From contig DASPRM010000025.1 of the NCBI GenBank assembly GCA_035624455.1, positions 1-64,000 of the forward strand: DNA of 64,000 nt, given 5' to 3'. Below the pieces are notes generated by a model that saw nothing but the letters and a program-made list of their open reading frames with translations, was not told where the DNA came from and did not search any database. The translations under genes and the position numbers were made by a program. This document shows positions 8,145-17,300 of this stretch, in pieces (positions within the stretch are counted from its first letter, which is position 1; every line of letters begins with the position of its first letter). Source of the DNA: Terriglobales bacterium (GTDB taxonomy: Bacteria; Acidobacteriota; Terriglobia; Terriglobales; Acidobacteriaceae).

Positions 8145-8555
8145 TCACGGATGAAGCGGCACGCCGGCCGCTTCTCGTGTCCACGCCTCCGATACCGTGC
8201 GTGCCTTGGCAATGTCATCGACAACCAGGATTAACTGGTGATCGTGGTCGCTATACAGGACCTCGATGTTGACGCCAGCGTCGGCCATCTTGCGCGAAAT
8301 TTTACCCAGTTGACCGGGTTCAGCCTGGTTCAACCTCTGGACAAGCACATCGCGCACATCAAGAACCGGAATGCCCGCTGTTGTCAGGGCCTGGCGTGCC
8401 TTGGCCGCATCCTTCACCAGGAAGTGCGCTACGCCTTGGCCGTTGACGATGCAGGCGCCTCCACCTTCGATGCTAACCCCCGCATTCCCCAAGGCGTCTC
8501 CCATCGCGGCTAAAGCGCCGGGGCGATTTTCGAGTGTAATCGTCAGGTCCTTCAT
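8145..8555 (-). CDS. Protein of two tandem ACT domains
   Basis: A 136-residue protein with two ACT regulatory domains and nothing else. The first (about 1-65) starts DLTITLENRPGALAAMGDAL, and the second (about 67-130) has LNQAEPGQLGKISRKMADAG. ACT domains bind amino acids and regulate enzymes. Stand-alone double-ACT proteins are common, but their targets are mostly unknown. No amino-acid biosynthesis gene is adjacent, so the ligand cannot be inferred. The ATG at 8555 is followed directly by the first domain. Confidence 0.88.
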   Translation of the reverse strand: MKDLTITLENRPGALAAMGDALGNAGVSIEGGGACIVNGQGVAHFLVKDAAKARQALTTAGIPVLDVRDVLVQRLNQAEPGQLGKISRKMADAGVNIEVLYSDHDHQLILVVDDIAKARTVSEAWTREAAGVPLHP

Positions 8556-8691
8556 CTCATCCCCTTTCCGTTTGAATGCATGGAATCTAACCTCTGCCTC
8601 CGCAGCGGTCTCCGCGCAACGCTCAAGATAGCGTTCATGAGCTTATCTATGTTCAAACATACGTTGAAGTATCAGTGCGCTTGTCGCGGAC

Positions 8692-8711
8692 TTGTTCGGT
8701 TTTTGGAACAA
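8692..8711. promoter_or_regulatory. Inverted repeat, possible operator
   Basis: TTGTTC and GAACAA face each other over eight bases in the 359-base gap between the divergent ACT and histidine-kinase genes, followed by ATATAAGG. It could be a regulator site or part of a promoter. The rest of the gap (8556-8914) shows no gene. Confidence 0.35.
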
Positions 8712-8914
8712 TATAAGGAATTTGTGTTCCCACGCAGGAAGGTTGCTAGCATTTGATCTGAGGGCTGATGGGCATTTTCGAGGCCATGAGTCTTGTCAGC
8801 CGAAAAGCGCGAGGTCTCGCGCAGGGCAGCTCAGAGAGTCCCGGGAATAGATCCGGTGGCTGATTCCGGTTAAGCTGACATTGCAGGGCCCTCCCCGTCA
8901 GCCGACATCTGTCG

Positions 8915-11542
8915 ATGTCCAAGATCTTCAATTTCGGGTTCAGAAGGAATCCAGCGGACTGGTGGGCCTGGTCGAATCTGGAGCCGGAAGTCCGCACTGC
9001 GCTAGCGGCCCGAATCGACCGGGAACTGGCGAAACGGTCAATGTCCGGGGCCTTAGTGTACTTCGTGGTAGTGATCGTACTGGCGATATCCACACCCTAT
9101 TACGCCGAACATCCCGTCCTTCTGGTGCTGGTTGGCAGTTTCACTTTTCTGGCCGGTGCGGTTCGGATGATCGCTGCGTGGCGCTTGTTGAGGCCTTCGG
9201 CCGATGGTCGAGACGGTACGAGGCTGGTCTTTTTCTGCGCTGTATGGACCACCTTTGTGCTTTGGGGAGCATTCTGCGGCTGGACCCTCCATCTTTACAG
9301 GGGACAATGGCCGGCCACGTTTCTCTTGCTGACTACCGCTGCTTTAGCCGGTGGTACTACTTCATCTCTGGCCCCAAGCATCCGCTTGGCTTCCTGCTGT
9401 TTGACGGTATTGATCAGCCCTACGATCATCTCTGCTTTTGCCTTGGGCCGAGATACCCGGTATGCGGGATTTGCCTTTGTGACGGCAATCTACCTGGGGT
9501 TCTTGCTGGCGCAAGCCCGAGGCAACTGGCGGGAATTCTGGACCGCAAGCGTAGCCGCTGAGCGCGAGAAGATCCGTGGATCCGCAGACCGAAGACGGGC
9601 TGAACAGGAGCGCGCCAGCCTGGACGCTGCAATCGAGCAGACGGCCGAGGAGATTGTGATTACGGACATCGAGGGGACCCTGCAGTACTGCAATCCTTCT
9701 TTTGAGCGTTGCACGGGGTATTCGCGAAGCGAAGTCATTGGGCGAAACCTGGGGTTCCTGAAATCTGGAAAGCACGATGCCGAGTTCTATCGGGTCCTGT
9801 GGAACACGATCTTAAATGGTGGGGCTTGGGCTGGGAGCCTCACCAATCGAAGGAAAGATGGCTCCTTATATGAGGCGGAGGGAACCATCTCGCCGATTTT
9901 CGACGAGGGAAGAATTACGGGCTTTGTGTCTGCAAGACACGACGTCACCGAGCGGCTGCTGGCAGAAGAGGCATTGCGCAAGTCCGAAGAAAGGTTCAGT
10001 AAAGCATTCCGGTCAAGCCCGGTTGCAATCACCATCACCACTCTCCTGGATGGGCGCTATTTAGATGTGAATGATGCGTTCCTAGAAATGACGGGGCACA
10101 AGCGGATCGACGTCATAGGCCGTACCACGACCGATCTCGGTTTTTGGGTGGAGCCCGACCTGCGAAACGCGATGATCCGGCAACTGGAGGAGGGTGGTGT
10201 GCGAGTCTCACGTCTGCGGGTCAAATTCCGGACGGCAAATGGACAAATCCGAGAAGGAGATGTATCGGCAGAACGGATTGAGCTGGACAAAGAGGTCTGT
10301 GTACTCGCCATCACTGATGATGTGACGGATGCTCTGCAGCTCGAGGCGCAGCTTCTGCAGGCACAGAAGATGGAAGCGGTGGGGCGGCTCGCCGGAGGGG
10401 TAGCGCATGATTTCAACAATATGCTCTCGGTGATCATGGGTTACACCGATCTTTCACTCCAGCAGTTCGCAACGAATGAACGGCTGGCGAGCAACCTGGA
10501 TTACATAAAGAAAGCAGCTGGCCGATCCGCCGCTCTCACGCAACAATTGTTGGCCTTCAGCCGACAACAAGTTCTTTTCCCCAGGCCGCTGGATCTAAAC
10601 ACGGTCGTGAACGACGCGAATCAGATGCTGAGGCGAATCGTCGGAGAGGATATATCCATTGCGTTCAAGCCGACCGAACCTCTTGACGTGGTATGGGCGG
10701 ACGAGGTTCAGATTGAACAGATTCTCATGAATCTGGCCGTAAACGCTCGTGACGCCATGCCAAAAGGCGGCTCGATATTCATGGAGACCGCCCATTCGGA
10801 ACTGGATGGCAGTTATTCGCACGATACCACGGCCCCAGAGCCGGGGCGTTACGTGACGCTGTTATTCAGCGACACCGGTTGTGGGATGGACCGAGAGACC
10901 ATGGCCCACATTTTTGAGCCTTTCTACACCACCAAGGAGCCTGGAAAGGGTACAGGACTGGGGCTTTCGACGGTGTACGGCATCGTCAAGCAAACGGAAG
11001 GACAGATATACGTACACAGTGAACCAGGCAAAGGAACCACCTTCAAGATCCTTTTTCGACGGACCTCGCAGCTAGCAGAAAATGTCGCGCGTTTGCACAA
11101 TGTTCCGGACAACTCCGAGGTCACCGGAAACGGAGAAAACATACTGGTTGTAGAAGATGACGAGTCTCTTCGAAAGCTCATCGTGGCGATTCTTTCCGGT
11201 GCCGGCTATCGTGTCTTGGAGGCGGAAAACAGAGAGGTCGCGATCAGGTTTGGCCAAGATTACAATTTGCCGATCGATCTGCTTCTTGCCGACATGATCA
11301 TGCCGGTAACGAGCGGCGGCGAACTTTCCGCGTGCATGCACGAACTGAGACCGGGGTTAAAAACGCTGTTCATGTCTGGCTACGCACCAGAGTTGATTGC
11401 CAGACACGGTGGGGTTCGGCAGCCGACGGAGTTGATCGAGAAGCCCTTTAGCAATCGTTCCCTGCTCAAAAAAGTGCACTCGATTCTGCACAGCGAATCT
11501 GCTCGCCCTGACTCTGATTCACCGCTCAAGATTCCTGCATAA
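8915..11542 (+). CDS. Membrane-bound hybrid sensor histidine kinase (PAS-PAS-HisKA-HATPase-REC)
   Basis: An 875-residue hybrid kinase. About six membrane helices occupy residues 45-205, then a short coiled-coil leads into two PAS domains (about 230-345 and 355-475), probably for small-ligand or redox sensing. The HisKA domain has the phospho-acceptor H498 in GGVAHDFNNML. The ATPase domain has N610 in NLAVNARDAMP, then DTGCGM and GKGTGLGLS. The C-terminal receiver has D793 in LLLADMIMP and the acidic pair VVEDDE. The protein therefore senses a signal, autophosphorylates and passes phosphate to its own receiver. No response-regulator gene is adjacent, so its output is elsewhere. The ATG at 8915 lacks a strong ribosome site. 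Confidence 0.93.
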   Translation: MSKIFNFGFRRNPADWWAWSNLEPEVRTALAARIDRELAKRSMSGALVYFVVVIVLAISTPYYAEHPVLLVLVGSFTFLAGAVRMIAAWRLLRPSADGRDGTRLVFFCAVWTTFVLWGAFCGWTLHLYRGQWPATFLLLTTAALAGGTTSSLAPSIRLASCCLTVLISPTIISAFALGRDTRYAGFAFVTAIYLGFLLAQARGNWREFWTASVAAEREKIRGSADRRRAEQERASLDAAIEQTAEEIVITDIEGTLQYCNPSFERCTGYSRSEVIGRNLGFLKSGKHDAEFYRVLWNTILNGGAWAGSLTNRRKDGSLYEAEGTISPIFDEGRITGFVSARHDVTERLLAEEALRKSEERFSKAFRSSPVAITITTLLDGRYLDVNDAFLEMTGHKRIDVIGRTTTDLGFWVEPDLRNAMIRQLEEGGVRVSRLRVKFRTANGQIREGDVSAERIELDKEVCVLAITDDVTDALQLEAQLLQAQKMEAVGRLAGGVAHDFNNMLSVIMGYTDLSLQQFATNERLASNLDYIKKAAGRSAALTQQLLAFSRQQVLFPRPLDLNTVVNDANQMLRRIVGEDISIAFKPTEPLDVVWADEVQIEQILMNLAVNARDAMPKGGSIFMETAHSELDGSYSHDTTAPEPGRYVTLLFSDTGCGMDRETMAHIFEPFYTTKEPGKGTGLGLSTVYGIVKQTEGQIYVHSEPGKGTTFKILFRRTSQLAENVARLHNVPDNSEVTGNGENILVVEDDESLRKLIVAILSGAGYRVLEAENREVAIRFGQDYNLPIDLLLADMIMPVTSGGELSACMHELRPGLKTLFMSGYAPELIARHGGVRQPTELIEKPFSNRSLLKKVHSILHSESARPDSDSPLKIPA

Positions 11543-11975
11543 AGCTCATCACCTGCCATGCGGTACTTATCCGGTCCGGCAATCGTGATTAGTTCCGGAT
11601 TGCCTGGAACCCATTCCCATATAAGCGACTTTCCGCAGAGCACCTGGCTGCTACGAGATTGGTTCGCGGATCGGCGCGCGCGGCATGGGTAAGGTGTGCG
11701 CACACTGCTTCGCTTCGAAGGAAGCGCGTTGGTTGGCATTCGGGGCCGCTGCAGCACGGGATTTCAGGAAGAACGATCAGGCGCCCAAGATGCAGCGTGG
11801 ACGTGGTGTGGACGGCGGGGGTTAATTTTTGACGATGTTTCGATTGAGGGCGTGATAGTGACAAAGCTTTTACAAGCAAAGAGCACTCGCGATCATCCGA
11901 TAGGTGCGCAGAAGTGCGACTTGAGGCTGGCTACCAATGTGGCCTTGGCCGAGCACGCTCTGACCGGAAACAACG
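11543..11975. other. Gap between histidine kinase and sigma factor
   Basis: Over 430 bases without a supported gene. It contains a few short hairpins (around TTCGCTTCGAAGGAAGCG near 11707) but no poly-T terminator. The promoter of the sigma/anti-sigma pair should lie in its right half. Confidence 0.4.
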
Positions 11976-12701
11976 ATGTCAAGAACGCCCAGACCGACGC
12001 GATATTCGTCTTTGTCTCTGCAAGACGTGGTGTGTCTGTGCGCTGGGACTGCGGATGAAGAGGCGTGGGAGGAGTTCGTGTCGCGGATCGGAAAGTCGAT
12101 CAGTTTCACCGTCATGCGGACCGCTTACTTATGGGGCAGCTCATCGCGATCGATAGTGGAGGACCTGGTTCAAGGAACCTATCTCAAACTCTGGGAAGAC
12201 GGCTGCCGACGGTTGCGCGATTTTGCCAGGCAACATCCCGAAGCCATTTTGGGATACGTGAAGAAGATTGCCGCGAATGCCACGCACGACTATTTCAAGC
12301 ATTGCCAGAGTCAATCATACGGGGGCGACAAAGCACATGTGTCCACTAGCGATGTGGACCCGGAAGCGGGACAAGAGGTTCATGGCAGCCAAGAGAAAAT
12401 CGCTTTCGGGGTCTTTGTGAATGAGATCGATGAGTACCTGAAGGGCAACTTAACCGGACCCGACCAGGAGCGCGACCGCACAATTTTCTGGCTCTATTTC
12501 CGGCAGGGGATGAGCACAAGGGAAATCGCTTCTCTGCCAACCATCGGACTCAGCGCCAAGGGAGTCGGTAGTGTGATCGAACGGCTGAAGCAATGCATTC
12601 GTGAACAGATCATTGGAATCCCTGCCGATGGCAACGATGACGAGGATAACGCCAAAAGTAAATTGCCTGAGGAACTCGTAATTGGTTTGTATGGGGATTA
12701 A
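11976..12701 (+). CDS. ECF-type RNA polymerase sigma factor
   Basis: A 241-residue sigma-70 family protein without sigma-1 or sigma-3. Region 2 lies near residues 38-110 with the core-binding DLVQGTYLKLWED. Region 4 (about 165-215) has an HTH around MSTREIASL and GVGSVIERLKQ. It is longer than most ECF factors because of the acidic linker and tail. The next gene starts five bases after its stop and encodes a membrane anti-sigma protein, so the two are a translationally coupled pair. The sigma factor is presumably held inactive until the partner is triggered. It probably controls its own operon, but I could not identify the promoter. Confidence 0.88.
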   Translation: MSRTPRPTRYSSLSLQDVVCLCAGTADEEAWEEFVSRIGKSISFTVMRTAYLWGSSSRSIVEDLVQGTYLKLWEDGCRRLRDFARQHPEAILGYVKKIAANATHDYFKHCQSQSYGGDKAHVSTSDVDPEAGQEVHGSQEKIAFGVFVNEIDEYLKGNLTGPDQERDRTIFWLYFRQGMSTREIASLPTIGLSAKGVGSVIERLKQCIREQIIGIPADGNDDEDNAKSKLPEELVIGLYGD

Positions 12702-12705
12702 GAGC

Positions 12706-13785
12706 ATGCGACGGCCATTCGACAGGCACATTGACGGTCAAGAGCTCAAGGCGCTCGTGCCCTGGTCCTCCGATAGCTGGCAAGTGCCGCAGGAGCTTTC
12801 TTCGGAGGCCGTTCGCGAGGCCGCGCGCCACGTGGAATTGTGCGGCGATTGCAAGAGGAAGGTGGCGAGATACCGACAGCTGGTGAATCGCTTCTCGAAT
12901 GTGGTGATCTCGGAAGCCACGTCGCCGGGACCGGATTGTCCTAAAGGTGAAGATGTCGAGTGGCATAAAGTGGCCGCCGGACTGTTGCCGGAGTTCCAGG
13001 CAAAGCAGTTGATCGCGCATGCGGCACTCTGTGACCACTGCGGACCCCTGCTTCGGGCAGCCATGTCAGTGGATGCCGATCCGACTCTTCAGGAAGAAAA
13101 ACAGCTGGCCGCATTGAAGACGTCTTCGCGGCCTGTTCCGGTACCTCGAGCCGCGCGGTTCTCGCTCCCACGTTTTCTATCCTTGAGGTGGTTGGTTCCG
13201 GCGGTGGCATTGATAGTGATTGTGGCAGCGACTGTGAGATGGTCCTCCAGATCATCGGCCCCACTCTCGGGGACAAAATTTGCCGAGTTCGCCGTCAGCA
13301 TGCACAGGCAGCATGCGCAGGCAAACCTCGGGCTTGAATATCGCACGGACTCGCAGCAGAGGCTCAACGAGTGGTTTAGGGCGAAGTTGCCGTTTTCCCT
13401 AACTCTGCCGGCGTCTCCGGCAGCCTCCGGCGAGGATTTCCCTTATCGTCTCGAGGGCGCGCGGCTAGTGCAGGCCGGCGGCAAGCCGGCTGTCTTTGTC
13501 TCGTATCTGGGGGGAGCGGGTCCCGCCAGCCTGGTAGTGACGCCCGATTCGGCGGCCGTAGCTTCAGGTGGAGTGGAAGTCGATTTTAAGAAGGTGAGCT
13601 TCCACTACCGCTGGGACGAGGGCTACCGAGTGGTTACCTGGTCGTTGCACGGACAGACTTACGCTCTGGTATCCCAGGAAGGTGATGGCATGCAGCGATC
13701 CTGCATGGTTTGCCATTCCGCGATGAGGGATCGCGACCTGAGTCAAACGCCGGCTCCTTTACGTGTCGAACCCATACTGCAATAA
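12706..13785 (+). CDS. Anti-sigma factor with two zinc fingers and a periplasmic CxxCH motif
   Basis: About 359 residues. Two anti-sigma zinc fingers are visible: H42-x3-C46-x2-C49 and H105-x3-C109-x2-C112. A Pro-rich linker and one membrane helix (about 161-178) follow. The C-terminal 180 residues lie outside and contain C333-M-V-C336-H337, the c-type haem attachment motif. ZAS fingers bind ECF sigma factors. A covalently bound haem in the sensor part would be unusual and could sense redox state, oxygen or a gas. The ATG at 12706 has GGGGA eight bases upstream, within the sigma gene's end; an in-frame ATG at 12691 is possible. The anti-sigma role is well supported by the fingers and context. 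Haem binding is inferred from the motif. Confidence 0.85.
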   Translation: MRRPFDRHIDGQELKALVPWSSDSWQVPQELSSEAVREAARHVELCGDCKRKVARYRQLVNRFSNVVISEATSPGPDCPKGEDVEWHKVAAGLLPEFQAKQLIAHAALCDHCGPLLRAAMSVDADPTLQEEKQLAALKTSSRPVPVPRAARFSLPRFLSLRWLVPAVALIVIVAATVRWSSRSSAPLSGTKFAEFAVSMHRQHAQANLGLEYRTDSQQRLNEWFRAKLPFSLTLPASPAASGEDFPYRLEGARLVQAGGKPAVFVSYLGGAGPASLVVTPDSAAVASGGVEVDFKKVSFHYRWDEGYRVVTWSLHGQTYALVSQEGDGMQRSCMVCHSAMRDRDLSQTPAPLRVEPILQ

Positions 13786-14053
13786 GCAGCGGCTCAGTCT
13801 AGATCACCCGATCCGCCAACCCATCGTTCGCGTCTTCGCCGAAGATCCGCATGCCGGCGAGGAAGTCCAGCTCACGATCAATTTCCGAGTCCCGTCATTC
13901 TGAGAGCGGATCGCGATTTTCTCCGGCTGTCTTCTGTGCCGAAGACGAATCTTCCCCCGAAAAGCAAATTCGCCGCAGCTCTCGTTCTGTCAGATAGGAC
14001 CGAACAAGTATCAGGCAGATTCATACGAACATTCAAAACACAAGGAGAACGAA

Positions 14054-14632
14054 GTGAAGAAATTTTGCATGGACAAAGTCTGGACTGGTGGAGTGGCCGG
14101 TAACCTGGGCCGCGGGCTGCTGGTCGCGCTGTTAGCTCTGACGATTACCGGCGTCGTCGCCGCACAAGACCGGGACGACGCACTCAGGTTCAAAGGCGGC
14201 ATCGGGGTCATCAATGTTGTCGGTCAAAACCCCGACCTAACCCTCAAACTCAACGTGGTGCGGAACGTGAGCCCGGCCGCGCCGTGGCGTATCGCGGACC
14301 TCACTGCCACGATCAAATCCGATGGACACATCAAGGTTGTGGGACGCGGTCTGCTGCTAGCGAACGGCAATGGCATCGGCACCAACGCGGGAGCGAGCGT
14401 TCACGCCACTCTCTTCTGCGGACCTGCCGCCACAGCAACGGCTTTTGATGAAGCCGGAGTGGCGCTGGACGCCGACGGCGACTTCCGAATCGACACCTTC
14501 TTGTCGCCAGTTCCGCCGACACAGTGCGACTCTCCGGTACTGCTGATTCGGAGCGGAGCTACGCCGGGGCAGGGAGTCTGGTTTGCGGCCGGCATCCAGA
14601 AGCTCGCGGAAGACAACGACAAGGACTACTAG
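14054..14632 (+). CDS. Secreted hypothetical protein
   Basis: A 192-residue protein with a long N-region and a signal sequence (hydrophobic about residues 21-36, cleavage near VAAQD). The start is GTG with AAGGAG seven bases before it. The mature part has GGIGVINVVG, a stretch about transported or permanent quantities is not recognisable, and two cysteines (VHATLFCG and TQCDSP) could form one disulphide. The tail is acidic (EDNDKDY). No domain is recognised. It stands alone, 268 bases after the anti-sigma gene, and could belong to the sigma regulon, but nothing shows this. Confidence 0.75.
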   Translation: MKKFCMDKVWTGGVAGNLGRGLLVALLALTITGVVAAQDRDDALRFKGGIGVINVVGQNPDLTLKLNVVRNVSPAAPWRIADLTATIKSDGHIKVVGRGLLLANGNGIGTNAGASVHATLFCGPAATATAFDEAGVALDADGDFRIDTFLSPVPPTQCDSPVLLIRSGATPGQGVWFAAGIQKLAEDNDKDY

Positions 14633-14646
14633 AAAGCCTGACCGTG

Positions 14647-14673
14647 AGGTGGGATGGATAGCACATCCCACCT
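14647..14673 (+). repeat. Ten-base inverted repeat after the secreted-protein gene
   Basis: AGGTGGGATG and CATCCCACCT enclose seven bases, just after the stop at 14632. There is no T run, so it may stabilise the 3' end rather than terminate. Its arms resemble the CCCACCC/GGGTGGG repeats at 2518 and 55791. Confidence 0.6.
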
Positions 14674-14888
14674 TGCGTATAGCTGGCGATCTCAACAGAA
14701 GATCTGGAAAGACGCGGATTGAAGGAACGGAGAAGGATATGTGGATGAGATCATGCGCGGTTTGTGGAGCTCTCTTGAGAAAGCTGCGATTGTGCGATTC
14801 AGTGCGTTGTCAGTGTGGATGGACCTGGTAGAGAGATGAGAACTTGAAGGCGAAGTGCACACAGGGTCCTAAAATTAAGGAGATGGTC

Positions 14889-15104
14889 ATGGCGAAGATA
14901 ATCGAGTTTTACATTCCGAAAAATTTTCGAAAGCCGATCAAGTGGGTTCCGCAGCTGGACCGTGGGAAGGTTATTGAGTTTAGTTCCCCAGGCGTGGTCG
15001 ACCCCGCCTACCAGGAGGCTCAAGTGATCGGTCCCCGGTGGATCAGCTTCCCAGCTCATGGGACGTGTCGCGGTCTTACCGGCGGTCGACGGGAACAGGA
15101 ATAG
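14889..15104 (+). CDS. Small basic protein starting MAKIIEFYIP
   Basis: A 71-residue protein with a very good AAGGAG site six bases before the ATG. The first 32 residues are patterned and basic (AKIIEFYIPKNFRKPIKWVP, then DRGKVIEF). From memory, short proteins of this type recur in acidobacterial genomes, but I know of no function. The last 25 residues look less constrained. There is no signal peptide or membrane helix, so it is probably cytoplasmic. The longer frame back to 14844 has no ribosome site and was not used. Confidence 0.6.
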   Translation: MAKIIEFYIPKNFRKPIKWVPQLDRGKVIEFSSPGVVDPAYQEAQVIGPRWISFPAHGTCRGLTGGRREQE

Positions 15105-15431
15105 CGATTACGACTTGACCGATCTGGCAATTTCGCATTTCAACTGAAAGCCGCGCTTTTGCAAAACGGATTTAGAAGATAGCTTTTGAATGCTGATTAC
15201 TGCCTGCTATTCCCGACTCATACCCACAGACAAACAACTGGACCCTCTCTCGCTGTTAGACAGCACCTACGCCGCAGCTTTTTGCTAACTGCACCTTGTG
15301 ACCTTCGTCCAATGTGAGTGCATGGGAAGCACAGATTCACGTGCATCCCACGGTGGGGGCGAAAGCTTTCCATTCAAATTGGAATGAAAGAGCGCAACGG
15401 AACGTACGTGTCAGAACCCAATGGAGGAAAC

Positions 15432-15797
15432 ATGAAGGCGGTAACCTTGGCAGTGACAGCGGTCCTGATTCTGGGAGTAGCGTTGAGTGCGGCGGCCGCT
15501 GACAAAACCATCACCCTGAACAATCCTGTCATTCTCAACGGTACAACTCTGCAGCCGGGAGACTACAAACTGAATTACACAACTAACGGTACCAGCACCG
15601 AGGTAAAAATTCTTAAGGGCAAGAACACGGTAGCCACCGCCACGGGCGAGATGGTGAACCTGGAGCGCACGGCGGCGGACGATGCTATCGTCACACATGT
15701 GAATGACGATGGTTCGCGCACCATCCAGGAATTTCAGTTTGCAGGCAAAAAGTCGGCGATCCGCTTCGGCACCGAGTCGATGGACAAGGGAAAGTAA
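15432..15797 (+). CDS. Small secreted protein, lone gene
   Basis: 121 residues with a clear signal peptide (MKAVTLAVTAVLILGVALSA, cleaved near AAA/DKT). The ATG has TGGAGGA just upstream; the frame upstream to 15318 lacks such a site. The mature part is a short beta-rich domain with TLNNPVILNGTTLQPGDYKL and a repeated alternation of polar and hydrophobic residues. The phrase LQPGDYKL also resembles MQAGEYEI in the protein at 58783, so both may belong to a broad acidobacterial family of small periplasmic beta proteins. A terminator follows 35 bases after the stop. The molecular role is unknown. Confidence 0.8.
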   Translation: MKAVTLAVTAVLILGVALSAAAADKTITLNNPVILNGTTLQPGDYKLNYTTNGTSTEVKILKGKNTVATATGEMVNLERTAADDAIVTHVNDDGSRTIQEFQFAGKKSAIRFGTESMDKGK

Positions 15798-15831
15798 GGC
15801 AGGATTCGACCGAATCTGATCCACATTTCAT

Positions 15832-15862
15832 CGGGGAGCTAACAGGCTCCCCGAAATTGTTT
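15832..15862 (+). terminator. Intrinsic terminator after the small secreted protein
   Basis: Stem CGGGGAGC/GCTCCCCG (15832-15839 and 15846-15853) with a six-base loop, followed by AAATTGTTT. The T run is imperfect. Confidence 0.7.
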
Positions 15863-16088
15863 ACTGAATGGCTGCGGAAGTATGTTGGATTACTCCTGGT
15901 TCGGACTATCTCGCTCCCGCAGCCATCAGGTTGGTTGGTTAAAGGACGAACGGCTTTGATCATTGACCATGCGACTGCCGCGCAACGCAGCAAATTCATC
16001 GTACCTCGCAAAAGAAATAGAGAGGACGCGCAGTCCTCTATATCTGTGGATTCTTGCTGATTTTGAATCCCGTTTTGGCAACGAGCGT

Positions 16089-17255
16089 TCAGTACTTGGG
16101 CATGGTGGGATCGACTTTGTCGGCCCAAGCGAGGATGCCTCCGCTGAGGTTCTTCACCTTGGTGAAGCCGGCCTGACGGAGGAAGTCCACTGCTTTGGCG
16201 CTGCGCACCCCGGAGCGGCAATGAGCCACGATTTCGCGGCTGGAGTCGAGTTCGTTGACGCGCTTTGGCAGATCGCCCAGCGGAATCAGATAGCCCTGGA
16301 GATTGCAGATCTGATATTCGTGCGGCTCACGAACGTCAAGCACGAAGATGTCGTCACCGGCGTCGAGTTTTTGCTTCAGCTCTTCCACCGAGATGGCAGG
16401 CACTTGGGATTCGACCGGTTTTTCTTCTCCACGGATACCGCAGAATTGGTTGTAGTCGATAAGCTCGGTAACCGTGGGATGGGTTCCGCAAGCCGGGCAG
16501 TCAGGATTCTTGCGCAGCTTGAGCTCGCGAAACTTCATGGCCAGCGCATCGACCAGGAGCAGGCGCCCGATGAGGGGATCGCCCGAACCCAGAATTAGCT
16601 TGATGGCTTCGGTGGCCTGCATCACACCGACGAGGCCCGGAAGAATCCCCAGCACCCCGCCTTCCGCGCAGGATGGCACCAGTCCCGGAGGGGGCGGCTC
16701 GGGGTAGAGGCAGCGGTAGCACGGGCCTTCTTTTGTACCGAAAATGCTGACCTGGCCCTCGAAGCGGAAGATGGAACCATATACGTTGGGTTTGCCGGTC
16801 AACACGCAGGCGTCATTCACCAGATAACGAGTGGGGAAGTTGTCGGTGCCATCAACGATGATGTCGAAGTCGCGGAAGATTTCGAGCGCGTTGGCGCTGG
16901 TGAGCCGCGTCTCGAAGCGAACGAGCTCGACATGGGGATTGATGGCCTGCAGCTTGTCGGCGGCGGAATCCAGTTTCTTGCGGCCGACGTCGGCTGTGCT
17001 GTGAATGATCTGACGCTGCAGATTAGTAAAGTCAACGACGTCGAAATCCACCAGGCCGATGGTTCCCACACCAGCCGCAGCTAAGTACAGTGCCAGAGGT
17101 GATCCCAGGCCACCAGTGCCGATGCAAAGGACCCTGGCGGCCTTCAGCTTGAGCTGTCCCTCCATGCCCACCTCGGGCATGATCAGGTGGCGCGAGTAGC
17201 GAAGCACTTCCTCGTTGGAAAGCGTGACGGGTTGTGTGGTAGTTGTTGTCGCCAT
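16089..17255 (-). CDS. moeZ: MoeZ-type adenylyltransferase/sulphurtransferase (ThiF-rhodanese)
   Basis: 388 residues. The ThiF/MoeB adenylation domain (about 10-270) has the nucleotide loop GTGGLG (46-51), the active cysteine C196 and zinc ligands C179, C182, C253 and C256. A C-terminal rhodanese domain (about 285-388) has the catalytic C346 in VAHCRSG. The enzyme adenylates the C-terminal glycine of a ubiquitin-like sulphur carrier and converts it to a thiocarboxylate. Its partner is the CysO-like gene ending 46 bases upstream on the same strand. In Mycobacterium tuberculosis MoeZ does this for CysO. Other MoeZ enzymes also serve molybdopterin carriers, so it may have more than one client. 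Confidence 0.93.
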   Translation of the reverse strand: MATTTTTQPVTLSNEEVLRYSRHLIMPEVGMEGQLKLKAARVLCIGTGGLGSPLALYLAAAGVGTIGLVDFDVVDFTNLQRQIIHSTADVGRKKLDSAADKLQAINPHVELVRFETRLTSANALEIFRDFDIIVDGTDNFPTRYLVNDACVLTGKPNVYGSIFRFEGQVSIFGTKEGPCYRCLYPEPPPPGLVPSCAEGGVLGILPGLVGVMQATEAIKLILGSGDPLIGRLLLVDALAMKFRELKLRKNPDCPACGTHPTVTELIDYNQFCGIRGEEKPVESQVPAISVEELKQKLDAGDDIFVLDVREPHEYQICNLQGYLIPLGDLPKRVNELDSSREIVAHCRSGVRSAKAVDFLRQAGFTKVKNLSGGILAWADKVDPTMPKY

Positions 17256-17300
17256 CGAGTAAATCCTTAACTGTAAAACTGGTAAGTTGCGAACGGTAAG

